Shown: positions 46,922 to 55,978, counted from the first letter of the stretch. The stretch: 64,000 nt of DNA from Polytrichum commune (GCA_950295325.1 OX485804.1:19282001-19346000); one strand, 5' to 3'. The notes: generated from the sequence alone by a model not told the origin. Numbers and translations are program-made.

Positions 46922-48135
46922 CGGCCGTATTGGAGGCTGGCCTCACGGTTAGACGGTATGTCTATGTGGACAACTCTCAAGTGTCCACCCGTGTGGCTCG
47001 TCACCATCTTCACCAATTGATGGTATTGTACCCCCAACAGTTACCTCCAACTGCCATTCGTGGGTGTTTTTCACGTCTCCCTCGTGATGTCACACTCATC
47101 AGTGAGGCCGATTTACGACATTTAGGTCCGGTGGATATGGTGATTGCGGGATGGCCATGCCAGGGCCATTCACGTGCTGGAGCCGGCCGAGGTCTAGAGG
47201 ATCCCAGGTCTAATTTGTTTTGGGACCTCATCCGCCTCATGCAGTGGTGGTTTTCCCACCAACATACTCCTCCAGGGTATATATTCGAGAATGTACCATT
47301 GTTGGGCGACTCCCGGGATAAGGTGTTGGAAGGTGATCATTATGTTCGTCAACACCTTGGAGATCCCATTTTTGTGGATGCCGCGAGCATTGGTTCTTAT
47401 GCCCACCAGCCTCGGTGGATTTGGACCAACCTCGCACCGTCATCTACTTTAGCTGCAGCATTTTCTGCAGTACCTCTACCTTTGGATCAGAAGGTGGATG
47501 ACATCTTGGATGCAAACCGGACCTCTTTGCCGGTTGTTCGAGATGATTTACCCCCGTTGGCATTGGTCAACAAAGTGGGGACACCACGGAAAGCATTTCC
47601 TACCTTTATGACGTTTCCACAGTCATTCGCCTTCCGCGATCGGGGGCCGGGTATGGTGTGGGATGTTCACACCAAAACCCACACCGAACCATTGGCTGAC
47701 GAACGGGAACGTGCCATGGGATTCCGCACTGGCACCACCGCAGCTCCCGGCCTTTCTGAGGGCCAGCGACGCTTCGTGTTGGGCCAAGCTATGGATCTTC
47801 ATACTATGGTGTGGACTGTTGCTTTATGCCTTTCATTGCAAAGGCATCGTGGTGACCAGTGCTTGTTTCTGGGGGCAGAGGACTCTGGTCAGGGGGCACA
47901 GCGGTCCACACCCATGGAGGAGGGAATTCACGCCATGGTTGGAGAAGCCGAACGAATTTTTCAATTCGAGCAGTATGTGATGGAGGAGCTTCGAGCTCAA
48001 CATTTTTACACTGCTTCGGTTTCTTCGCCTCCGGTGGTGGCTTCATCATCACATATTGGTGGTGATGAAGAAATGTCAGACTCTAGTACTAGCACCGAGA
48101 CTGGGGGCATGGTTAATGCCCCCTCCTCTCATTAG
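46696..48135 (+). CDS. C5-cytosine DNA methyltransferase domain (retrotransposon-encoded)
   Basis: Core motifs appear in canonical order: motif I LVELFGGIGTG (AdoMet binding), motif IV VIAGWPCQGHSRAG with the catalytic Cys codon at 47158-47160, motif VI FENV (47284-47295), motif VIII HQPRWIWTNL, a target-recognition stretch including FPTFMTFPQSFAFRDRGPG, and motif X GQAMDLHTMVW. Motifs VIII to X most resemble the DNMT3 style. Plant DRM enzymes have motifs VI-X moved ahead of I-V, so a recent DRM capture is excluded. About 479 codons from the ATG at 46696; the frame is open from 46498. The tail to 48132 is acidic and Ser/Thr-rich. It is predicted to methylate cytosine in DNA, perhaps the element's cDNA or its insertion site. 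No ADD, PWWP or UBA domain is visible. It ends at a UAG followed in frame by RT. Confidence 0.92.
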   Translation: MAPKGALVRHPKDPLPPWRDSAELFRRCEDIVHSLTPRTPVIPGVLSALAHPILWQPPDTGITLVELFGGIGTGLAAVLEAGLTVRRYVYVDNSQVSTRVARHHLHQLMVLYPQQLPPTAIRGCFSRLPRDVTLISEADLRHLGPVDMVIAGWPCQGHSRAGAGRGLEDPRSNLFWDLIRLMQWWFSHQHTPPGYIFENVPLLGDSRDKVLEGDHYVRQHLGDPIFVDAASIGSYAHQPRWIWTNLAPSSTLAAAFSAVPLPLDQKVDDILDANRTSLPVVRDDLPPLALVNKVGTPRKAFPTFMTFPQSFAFRDRGPGMVWDVHTKTHTEPLADERERAMGFRTGTTAAPGLSEGQRRFVLGQAMDLHTMVWTVALCLSLQRHRGDQCLFLGAEDSGQGAQRSTPMEEGIHAMVGEAERIFQFEQYVMEELRAQHFYTASVSSPPVVASSSHIGGDEEMSDSSTSTETGGMVNAPSSH

Positions 48136-48141
48136 CAATTA
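48133..48141 (+). promoter_or_regulatory. UAG CAA UUA readthrough-type stop context
   Basis: The methyltransferase frame stops at TAG (48133-48135), directly followed by CAA TTA, and the same frame then runs open into RT for 1048 codons. UAG CAR YYA is the established leaky context of tobamovirus replicase genes. The exact match, together with the absence of a nearby ATG in the RT frame, makes programmed readthrough the simplest explanation. Confidence 0.8.
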
Positions 48142-51100
48142 GAGTCTGTGCCAGCATCAGGTGGTTCTCCTTTGGTGGAGAGGGAGACTACAGAGTTTGA
48201 TGATTGGCCACTTGAATTAGGCCCTCGTCTCACTGGTGCTGAGGCACGGAAGGTACGAGCATTTATTCGCTCGTACCGTAGATGTTTTGCTTTTAGCCTT
48301 CAAGATCTTGAAGGTTATAAAGGAAAACCCATCCACATACAGTTGGAGGACGACCATCCCATTTTTCGGAGACCTTACATGCTCAGTGTTTCCGAGCGGA
48401 TTGGCGTTCAGGCTCGTTGCCGAGAGCTCTTGGCAGCAGGGCTAATCGAACTTTCCAACGGGGAGTATGCTTGTGCTACGGTTATGCCATCGAAGAAGGA
48501 TATCTTTGGCAATTGGACGGAGAAGCGGATGTGTGGGGATTACCGTCCAGTTAATCGGAAGACCAAGTCGGATCGGTATCCCATGCCGATCCCGGAGGAG
48601 TTGTTCGATGCCATCGGATTTTCTCGGGTCTTTAGCACCTTGGACTTGAGATCCGGATATCACCAACTTCCATTACTTACGGGAGATCGGGTGAAGACCG
48701 CATTTTGGGGAGTTGATCAAGATGGGAAAGATCAACTTTATCATTGGAAGTTTCTTCCATTTGGCCTGAAGAATGCACCCGCTGAGTTTCAACGGGTGAT
48801 GGATCAAGTTCTCTCTGGCTTGCCCTTTGCTCGGTGTTACATAGACGATGTGATCATCTTCAGCACAACACCACAGGAGCATGTGAGGCATCTGCAATCC
48901 GTTTTTGAATGGTTGCAGCGGTGGGGATTGCGCTTGCACCACGGAAAATGCAAGTTTTTCCATGACCGGTTGGCATATTTGGGGCATATGATTGTTCCAG
49001 GAGGTCTTGGGGTACAACAAGCTAAGGTGGACGCATTGCAGAAGATTCCGGCACCGGTAAATGTGCCGAGACTTCGTGCTTTCTTAGGCTTGGCGAATTA
49101 CTATCGGCGATTCGTCAAGAACTTTAGCTTGATTGCCAAGCCGCTCACCATTCTCACGAGCAAGGACCAACCTTGGACTTGGGGTCGTGAGCAACAACAG
49201 GCATTTGAGACATTGAAGCAGAAACTGGGTACGGCTCCAGTGCTTCGACGTCCAGATGTCTCCAAATCTTTCCAGTTGCATACAGACTGGAGCTCATTGG
49301 GTTTGGGAGCAGTTCTTACTCAGAAAGATGACGTTGGCCGGGAGTATGTTGTTGCTTACGCGTCGCGAAGCAACAACACGGCGGAGGCCAATTATTCGTC
49401 CTATGAGGGAGAAGCATTGGCGGCGGTATGGGCTATTGCCCATTTTCGGCCGTATCTTTATGGTCAGCACTTTACTTTGGTGACTGACCATCAGCCGTTA
49501 CGGTGGCTCATGAAGTCGGATAAGCTTACTGGCAAGCTTGCCAGGTGGGCTTTGTTGCTCCATGAGTATGATTTTGAGGTGGTACACCGTGCTGGGATTA
49601 CCAACATGGATGCAGATGGACTCTCACGCAATCCAAGTCCTTCGGATGAGGACTTGACCGGGGCCAGGTGGCATGGAGATTGTGATCGAGAGGCGGTTCC
49701 AGGTTGGCACGCGGCTGCCTACCTCACTTTATTTGCTGGTGCATCTGTTGAGATTCCGATACAGGGCTCGGATGATGAGACTGATCGGCCTCAAGCTATT
49801 GCGGATATATGGGAGGATCTTCCCGTATTGCATAAGCTTCAACAGGGTACCTTTCCTTTGTCTATTTCGGCAATGGAAAGGGATAGGATTGGACATCGAA
49901 TAACAAGGTTCCGTTGGGAAAACGGTTTGTTATTCCGATTGTGGCCGGATGGGACAAGGCGTATTGTTCCTAGGCCGGATCAGAGGGCCTCCTTGGTGCG
50001 ACAAGTGCACGAGGAACTTGGCCATTTTGGCATACGCAGGACACATTCGATGTTGCGTGGCCAATATTGGTGGACTGGCATGTATCAGCAGGTGGCTGCA
50101 TATGTCGGGAGGTGTGAAGTTTGTGACCGGGTCAGGTCTAGCTTTAACACCTTATCACCTCAGTTACAGCCCTTACCTATCATGGGATTAGGCTACCGTT
50201 GGTCGCTGGACTTTGCAGGGCCGTTGGTGGTTACACCACGTGGAGCAAAGTACGTTTTGGTGATGGTCGAGCATTTTAGCAAATGGATTGAGCTTGTTGT
50301 TCTACCCCAGAACTCTGCAGAGTTGGCCGCGGCCGCCTTTTTGGATCGTGTGTTAGCACGTTTTGGAGCACCAGCTGAGGTGTTGACGGACCAAGGGAGG
50401 GAGTTCCTTGGTGTTTTTGAGGAGTTGTGCACTAAGGCTCTCATAGATCACCGCACCACCTCTCGGGATCATCTGGAGGCAGATGGCTTGGCTGAACGGG
50501 TTGTTCAGACCACCAAGCGTGGCTTGAGGAAGTATGGATTACTTCGGGGAAGCCACCGAGATTGGGACCTTATGTTGCCATGGATTGCTATGGGCTATCG
50601 ATTTAGTAGGCAGGCCTCTTTGGCATCCTACAGCCCGTATCAATTATTGTATGGACGTGAGCCTATACTCCCGAGTTCTATTCGGGAAAAACTAGCTCCT
50701 GTTGTGAACTTGGATGACCCAGACCTTTGGGCAGAGTGTTTGCAAGAGCGGGCTCAATTCTTCCAGAGGGCCATGCCTATGGCCATGGAGAATTTGTCCA
50801 TTGCTCAGCACCGTGACACATTGCGTTATGCACGCATTCGTAGTGGTGCTTACCGGCCTCAGTTGCGGAGATTTCGGCAAGGGGATTATGTTTATCTTCA
50901 ACGTGAGGCGCCTACGACATTGGATGTCAGGGCGGGGCGCACTATCCTTCGGGTGAAGAAGGTGTTGCCAAGTGGTTTGTTGTTGTTGAAAGGCAAGGAT
51001 GGCAGGGAATGTCGCGAGCATTTCAAAAACGGTGCCCCATGTCATCTACCTATTGAGGGTACAGTTCATCCTGAACTGGCCGTCGTACCAGAGGGTCTTC

Positions 51101-51282
51101 CATGTTTTATGTGTGGAGACAAGAAGGGAGCGGCTACTATGCTCTTGTGTGATCAGTGTCAACGCGGTTGGCACATGGCATGCTTGCGGCCACCCTTGAC
51201 TTCTCTACCATCTGGACAGTGGAGTTGTCCTCGCTGTCGAGGATCTTCGGTACTTGGTGCTTCCACCAATCGTACTCAATGA
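48136..51282 (+). CDS. pol: Ty3 pol: reverse transcriptase, RNase H, integrase, PHD finger
   Basis: Reading from the UAG, RT includes GDYRPVNRKTKSDRYPMP, FSTLDLRSGYHQ, FGLKNAPAEFQRVMDQVL and the catalytic YIDD at 48838-48849 (residues 235-238). RNase H follows with LHTDWSSLGLGAVLTQ and YEGEALAAVWAI, then TDHQPLRWL. Integrase has an HHCC zinc site (HEELGHFGIRRTH with C-x2-C in CEVCDRV) and the acidic triad in SLDFAG, LTDQGREF and DGLAERVV, with 34 residues between the last two. The C-terminus (51103-51237) is a C4HC3 PHD finger beginning CFMCGDKKGA and ending WSCPRC, replacing the chromodomain of chromoviruses. PHD fingers usually read histone H3 tails, so it may steer integration. No frameshift or missing key residue was seen. 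Confidence 0.95.
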   Translation, partial: QLESVPASGGSPLVERETTEFDDWPLELGPRLTGAEARKVRAFIRSYRRCFAFSLQDLEGYKGKPIHIQLEDDHPIFRRPYMLSVSERIGVQARCRELLAAGLIELSNGEYACATVMPSKKDIFGNWTEKRMCGDYRPVNRKTKSDRYPMPIPEELFDAIGFSRVFSTLDLRSGYHQLPLLTGDRVKTAFWGVDQDGKDQLYHWKFLPFGLKNAPAEFQRVMDQVLSGLPFARCYIDDVIIFSTTPQEHVRHLQSVFEWLQRWGLRLHHGKCKFFHDRLAYLGHMIVPGGLGVQQAKVDALQKIPAPVNVPRLRAFLGLANYYRRFVKNFSLIAKPLTILTSKDQPWTWGREQQQAFETLKQKLGTAPVLRRPDVSKSFQLHTDWSSLGLGAVLTQKDDVGREYVVAYASRSNNTAEANYSSYEGEALAAVWAIAHFRPYLYGQHFTLVTDHQPLRWLMKSDKLTGKLARWALLLHEYDFEVVHRAGITNMDADGLSRNPSPSDEDLTGARWHGDCDREAVPGWHAAAYLTLFAGASVEIPIQGSDDETDRPQAIADIWEDLPVLHKLQQGTFPLSISAMERDRIGHRITRFRWENGLLFRLWPDGTRRIVPRPDQRASLVRQVHEELGHFGIRRTHSMLRGQYWWTGMYQQVAAYVGRCEVCDRVRSSFNTLSPQLQPLPIMGLGYRWSLDFAGPLVVTPRGAKYVLVMVEHFSKWIELVVLPQNSAELAAAAFLDRVLARFGAPAEVLTDQGREFLGVFEELCTKALIDHRTTSRDHLEADGLAERVVQTTKRGLRKYGLLRGSHRDWDLMLPWIAMGYRFSRQASLASYSPYQLLYGREPILPSSIREKLAPVVNLDDPDLWAECLQERAQFFQRAMPMAMENLSIAQHRDTLRYARIRSGAYRPQLRRFRQGDYVYLQREAPTTLDVRAGRTILRVKKVLPSGLLLLKGKDGRECREHFKNGAPCHLPIEGTVHPELAVVPEGLPCFMCGDKKGAATMLLCDQCQRGWHMACLRPPLTSLPSGQWSCPRCRGSSVLGASTNRTQ

Positions 51283-51554
51283 TCCTGTGTGGTTTTCATC
51301 ATCTTGTGCTTGTCCAAATGGAAAATGAAAAGTTATGGCTTAGAGACGCAACCAACATGAGGCGGTGGATTTAATTCTTTGGGATCTGATGGCCAAACAT
51401 CAGAGGCGATTAAGGATGGGGCTCACCTTGCACCCAGCCTACAGTTCCTTGGAATAACGTTTACCACACTAGTTAGTTGCGGAGCAATCTTTCATGATCC
51501 ATGCCCTTTAGATTGGCATTGGTCCTAGCTGCTTGGCGGGACTCCATAGTCAGC
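51283..51554 (+). other. 3' untranslated stretch of the retrotransposon
   Basis: No conserved coding frame between the pol stop and the polypurine tract. The 72-codon frame spanning 51156-51374 is out of phase with pol. Confidence 0.5.
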
Positions 51555-51566
51555 TGAGGGGGGGCA
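51555..51566 (+). promoter_or_regulatory. Polypurine tract
   Basis: TGAGGGGGGGCA immediately precedes TGTCGAGGTG. A purine run directly before an LTR that starts TG is the plus-strand primer of LTR elements, and it fixes the true start of the 3' LTR at 51567. Confidence 0.8.
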
Positions 51567-52007
51567 TGTCGAGGTGTGTTGTTTATGTGTGACTTTGCTA
51601 TGTTTTAGTTTTGTTTGTTAGTGGTGGTTGGTACTCGAGCTGCAGTGACACACGATCGTTATTTACATGACAGCTGTCACGGTATGCGGCATCGAAGGCC
51701 GCACCGTATCCGTTGGGTTTCATCCATCTAGATTTGGATGGATGAATCTAGATGTGGAGAGGAAGGCTCCTAAGTGAGGAGCCTCCTCCTTGGCTTGGCA
51801 TTCTTGCCAAGTCAAGTCTTGTGAGTTAGTGTGTGGAGAGAGCTTGTGTGAGGTGTAGATTGCATGATTTTGCAATAAATCTTGAGTTCTTCTTTCCCTA
51901 CTTACACTCTTGGATTCTCCCTTGGTGGAGTGAGAGATAGCTTGACTAATTGGTGTGCATTTGAAGAGATTTAGAGCTATTGTGAGTGTTCTACTCTCTT
52001 CCTTCTC
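51567..52007 (+). repeat. 3' LTR, full copy (segments a+b, 441 bp)
   Basis: Segment a (51567-51674) runs from TGTCGAGGTGTG to CATGACAGC; segment b (51675-52007) from TGTCACGG to CTTCCTTCTC. The a/b junction is the palindrome TGACAGCTGTCA. Segment b matches the 5' LTR. Confidence 0.8.
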
Positions 52008-52113
52008 TGTCGAGGTGTGTTGTTTATGTGTGACTTTGCTATGTTTTAGTTTTGTTTGTTAGTGGTGGTTGGTACTCGAGCTGCAGTGACACACGATCGT
52101 TATTTACACGACA
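52008..52113 (+). repeat. Extra copy of LTR segment a at the right end
   Basis: TGTCGAGGTGTG to ACACGACA is a 106-bp copy of 51567-51672 with one substitution (CATGACA/CACGACA). The genomic ATAA duplication follows at once. With the 5' LTR lacking segment a, the element reads b-internal-a-b-a rather than a-b-internal-a-b. Confidence 0.9.
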
Positions 52114-52192
52114 ATAAATATTTATATGCTATTCCATATTATCACAAGTTTAACAAACATTTAAGGGATATTACAAGTCCATCAATTGACTA

Positions 52193-52714
52193 TTATATAC
52201 CATTAACTTCAAGATCCACAACAAACTTTTGTTTTCCCTCCCTTACTCTCTTTTCAAATTGCTCCCGACATGCTTTGTTGGCAACCCTCATCTTAGCCTT
52301 CATTTGCGAGTTATGTGTTGATTTCCTTCGTATTGCAATCATATTTTTGCCAAGCCTGTTTTCTTCTTTATTACTATTATGTGACCTCACCGAGTGAAAA
52401 CGTGATGTCAATGTCAACTCATTTTTCACGATTTCCAACTCTTTCTTTTCAAATTTTGAGGCCAGCTTGGCTGCAACAACATCATCTCTTTGTAGTTGCT
52501 TCCTCCGCACTCGTACATAATTTTTCTCCTCTTCTATATGGATTGGCTTACTCCAATCAAAATTTTCACCTTCCTCTTCACCATCTTCTTCATTGTCACC
52601 ATCTTTCTCCCAATCCTCGAGATCGTCAACGGGTAGGTTGCTCTTGTCCCTAGGGGCTGAAGCCATCATTTTTTTCCCTTCTGAGTAGATTCTTGGATTT
52701 TTGGGTGGCTGCAA
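52193..52714 (-). pseudogene. CACTA accessory gene, middle exon
   Basis: A long exon-like frame: PPKNPRIYSEGKKM, an acidic block (DLEDWEKDGDNEEDGEEEGE), then a basic, probably helical part (EKNYVRVRRKQLQRDDVVAA, KKELEIVKNELTLTSRFHS, MKAKMRVANKACREQFEKR). It lies directly beside the retrotransposon, which separates it from the 3' part at 41864. It is on the same strand and in consistent order with the neighbouring pieces. The composition suggests a nucleic-acid-binding or coiled protein. I do not recognise a named domain. Confidence 0.5.
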
Positions 52715-53069
52715 AAAAAATGTTAAAATAATTTAAGTCATGTAAATTCATAACTTACTTTCTATATAGAGAGTGATGTTCAACTTTACATAGTAATGTT
52801 GAATTGTACATAGTAGTGTTCAACTGTACATAGTAACATTCAACTGTACATAATAATATTCAATTGTATATGACTTGAATTATAGTCCTACCAGATTGGA
52901 TGTATTTATAATGAAAAATTATGATTGACTATTAGGATTATATATAGTACATACAAAGACAGTTACAATACTTATTCCTTTGTGTTTGAGTTCAATGCAT
53001 GAAAATGAATAGCTTAAAGAATGCAAAGCCTGAAATGACATATGTAGCCAAAGATTCGTTTAACTTACC

Positions 53070-54375
53070 AGTTTCTTCTGAATTGTGAGGGGTATTCTGG
53101 GCTCCTCTTCTTCCTCTTTTGTTTGTGATTCTAAGGCATAGTCTACATTATTATCTTTTTTTCTATTCGTTCAATGGACATACCATCTTCCTTGCTACTC
53201 TCTTCTGCCTTTATTGGCGTTGATATTGATGGTAAGGTTGACAACCTTGAACTCCTCCTAGGTGGCTTGAGGGAATCGGAGATTGTCTTGGAATCCTCAA
53301 ATGTGTTAGCCAGTAACTCTTGCATTTTTCCTAGCTTACAAGCATTGATGCAGGGAATTGGGAAACCTCTACAAACAATGTCTTTACGTCTTCTTTGCAC
53401 AATGTAGCTATTACACTAAGTAAGGTGGGTAGTTTATACTCCATAATAATTTGATGTGAGTTGGGGGCTCTAGACAGAAGGATAGAATTTCAATAAATTG
53501 TTGTTCTAAAAGGAGGAGAACTCAATCAGGTTCCAGGGTTTAGGTCACAACAGGGGTTTGGATCATTAGTTTCCTTCAAACTCACATTATTTGTTTAGGG
53601 TTTAGGAGTCCAAATCAAATTTCTGTGTGGGCTGAATTAACATAGCATGTTTGACATAGGGTGAGCTAAGTTGACATAAGCTTTGATTATATGATGGTTT
53701 AAGGATTTCAAACTGACATTCGTTGTTTAAGTTTTGGGAGTCGAGATCAACTTTCAAAGTGAGATACACTAACATTAGTTGTGTGACATAGGGTAAGCTA
53801 AGTTGACAAAAGCTAACCTCATATAAGTTTAGGGTACTCAAACAGACATTAGTTTGTTGATGTCTGAATAGTTCATATCTAAATAAATACAATGACACAA
53901 TGAGAGACAATGGAGAAACTAACAAGGCTAAATGTATGCATAATATGGAGCTCATATGAGGCGGCCAAGACCAAACCCTAAGAGATCAAGATCCACAATC
54001 ATGAGGGGGAAGGATGTGCTTGTGTAGTTGCAAGCAAAGTCATATTCGGGCACTTGGGTAGCTTCAACAAAGGAACTGTGGTAAGGGAGACAAATTGCGG
54101 TGATAAGTTTCAAGCCACAACAATCCCTGATGTAGACTAAAACCACAAAGACACCATCAACTTTGATTAGGGATGCATGTTTACCTCTTCAAGTTAGTTG
54201 CCGGTAGGACCGCTACCGCTAATGCTGGAAGCCCCAAGGATTCCAATTTTTTGGTGTTGGCTTCAATTTTTTGCCGCCTAAGTTGCTCGTATTTGAGCAC
54301 CTCTTCAATCACACGTTTGACCTTGCAAGTCATTGTGAACACCATAAGATCTCCATTGTGTGTAGAGAGTTGCAA
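53070..54375 (-). pseudogene. CACTA accessory gene, 5' part
   Basis: First exon 54375-54181 includes VKRVIEEVLKYEQLRRQKIE and NTKKLESLGLPALAVAVLP. This is the YExxRxxxIxxNxxxLxxLGLP motif seen at the N-terminus of many plant nuclear and transposon-accessory proteins. The next piece (53400-53070) has FPIPCINACKLGKMQELLAN and KPPRRSSRLSTLPSI, an RRSxR-type basic motif also common there, then an acidic end. Introns separate them. It is transcribed away from the TNP2 fragments, as expected for the two divergent genes of a CACTA element. The gene is broken downstream, so the product is probably not made intact. Confidence 0.5.
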
Positions 54376-55127
54376 ATATTGAAGAGTTTGAGGTGTGCAA
54401 GTAGGGTTTCTAAGTTGTGAAGTGAACCAATTAGGGCTTGAGAAACTATGTATAAATAGGGTTTCCTAAAGTGAAGCCTGCAAAAGTAGGCTTTCTAGAA
54501 AGTGGGATGTGCAAAGTAGGGTTTGAGAAGTTGTGAAGCTTGCAAGTAGAAAACGGGTCAGAGCCCCCACTGGTAGATTGCCTCACTTTCGGTATTTTGC
54601 CCTTCAAGTGATTCTAAGTTGGAATCATAACAATTTCATTTTGTGTGTAGAAAGTTGAACAAATTGAAGGGTTTGAAGTGTAAACTAGGGTTTCAGAAGT
54701 TGTGAAGTGTGGAACTATGGTTTCTAAGTTGTGAAGCGTGCAAGTAAGGTTTGAAGAGGTTGAAGTGTGCAAAGTAAGGTTTCTAAGGTGTGAAGTATGC
54801 ATGAAGAGAAATCGCCAAGGCCCCCGACTTGTAGCTCTTATACCTTTCAGTAATTGAATAATCATTTTGTTGGCGTCATGGGTATTTAGGTGGGAAAAAT
54901 AGTTCACTGCCTTCAGTTGTTCACTATGTCAAGTAATGTCATTCACTACATTAAGTAAAGATGTGAACTTTAAGTTAAAGCAACCCACATTTTAAGTTCT
55001 CTAGGCTAATTACAACATATGTGGGGCAAATGATGTTGGGATTTTATTTTGCAATTGTGCCCACATTTTTTATCAAATAATTTAAGTTAACATTTGGAGT
55101 AACCAAATTTCATTGTTGGACTTGGAG

Positions 55128-55347
55128 CTATGGACTCGGAGGAAAAAAAACAGACAAAAGAGGATTGGTAAAGTATCGATACCCTTGCAATATGTGTGTA
55201 GGGGGAAAGGTTTTGTCAAGAGCAACCATACAAAAATATTTCTGTCGATATAAACGAGATTCAGTGTTTACAAAATTCATATTAAAATGTGATATATTTG
55301 CGTTCATCATATTATATTATTTTGTAAATGAGTCGATTGAATTTTGA
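55128..55347 (+). pseudogene. CACTA transposase N-terminal (transposase-associated) zinc segment
   Basis: A short ATG-started frame (MDSEEKK) runs into A8 and shifts to KYRYPCNMCVGGKVLSRATI. The C-x2-C plus basic pattern resembles the transposase-associated domain that precedes TNP2 in plant CACTA transposases (PCxxC followed by a HL-type helix). The shift at the A-run and the following stop make it non-functional. Confidence 0.45.
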
Positions 55348-55384
55348 TGTAATATTTATTGCATTTGTTTAGGCACAAAGATGG

Positions 55385-55978
55385 CATTTTGTTGAGGAAG
55401 CAGCTAAGGTGGCCATACAATTGTTTTTTAAAGAGATGAGAATCCCAACACTTGTCCCCAAAAAGAGAAACTACACTAATGAGGAGCTAACATTAATAAA
55501 TTGGAGGTTTATTAAAGCCTTTGATGGGCAGTGGTGCGATGGTCCCATACCAAAGTTCACCACTTTCAACTTTCTCCAAAGAAATTGGGAAGTGAAAATT
55601 TGAAAATTTTCATTCGTGGGATGGGGTTTATTTGCTATGGATTCCGCAAAATCAAGTGATATTCTTTTACCATTTGTGGGTCCCCAATACACCAAGTTAG
55701 ATAAATGATACCGAAAAATGATAAATCTTATACCCCGCTTCAAAAGTTACGTCCTTAAAGCTGAGGATGATATTTACATAGACGGGAGTGTGGAGAGGGG
55801 CAATGTTGCAGGTTTTATTAATAGCTCCATAGGACGAGAAGAAATTGCCAATGTAGTGTGGGAGTATAGCATGCTTTCAAAACCTTGGAAGATGACTAAA
55901 TGGGATTTTGTTATGACAATTGCATCAAGAGATGTAGAAGTAGGAGAAGAGTTGTATTCGCATTACTCCGTGAATTGA
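55385..55978 (+). pseudogene. SET-domain protein fragment inside CACTA, two in-frame TGA codons
   Basis: One reading frame runs for nearly 600 bases, broken only by two TGAs (after NFLQRNWEVKI and after GPQYTKLDK). Past the first stop comes GWGLFAMDSAKSSD, the usual opening of a SET domain (GxGLFA). The C-terminal half has GNVAGFINSSIGREEIANVV, where N-x-A-x-F-I-N replaces the canonical N-H box, and ends IASRDVEVGEELYSHYS, the standard RDxxxGEEL(T)YxY closure. SET domains methylate lysines, typically of histones. The stops and the altered NH box argue that it is inactive. It lies between transposase fragments, so it was probably captured by, or belongs to, this CACTA lineage. Confidence 0.65.

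Larger units (their letters stand above)
41906..52113 (+). mobile_element. Ty3-type LTR retrotransposon encoding a DNA cytosine methyltransferase
   Basis: 10,208 bp flanked by ATAA (41902-41905 and 52114-52117). Order: partial LTR, 1.9-kb non-coding leader, gag, protease, C5-cytosine methyltransferase, RT, RNase H, integrase, PHD finger, 3' untranslated stretch, polypurine tract, LTR material. RT before RNase H before integrase is the Ty3 order. It lies in the CACTA accessory gene, co-directional with neither half of it. All domains keep their catalytic residues, and the shared LTR segment differs at 2 of 256 positions apart from one 77-bp deletion, so the insertion is young. The LTR layout is circularly permuted (see LTR entries). 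Confidence 0.93.

Noticed and set aside
51567-52113. A separate 547-bp TRIM-like element with 106-bp LTRs
   Set aside because: Segments a-b-a could be read this way, but segment b also forms the left end of the large element next to its ATAA duplication and the polypurine tract precedes segment a, so all belong to one permuted element.
55471-55743. 90-codon minus-strand frame opposite the SET sequence
   Set aside because: Shadow frame; the plus strand carries the recognisable SET motifs.
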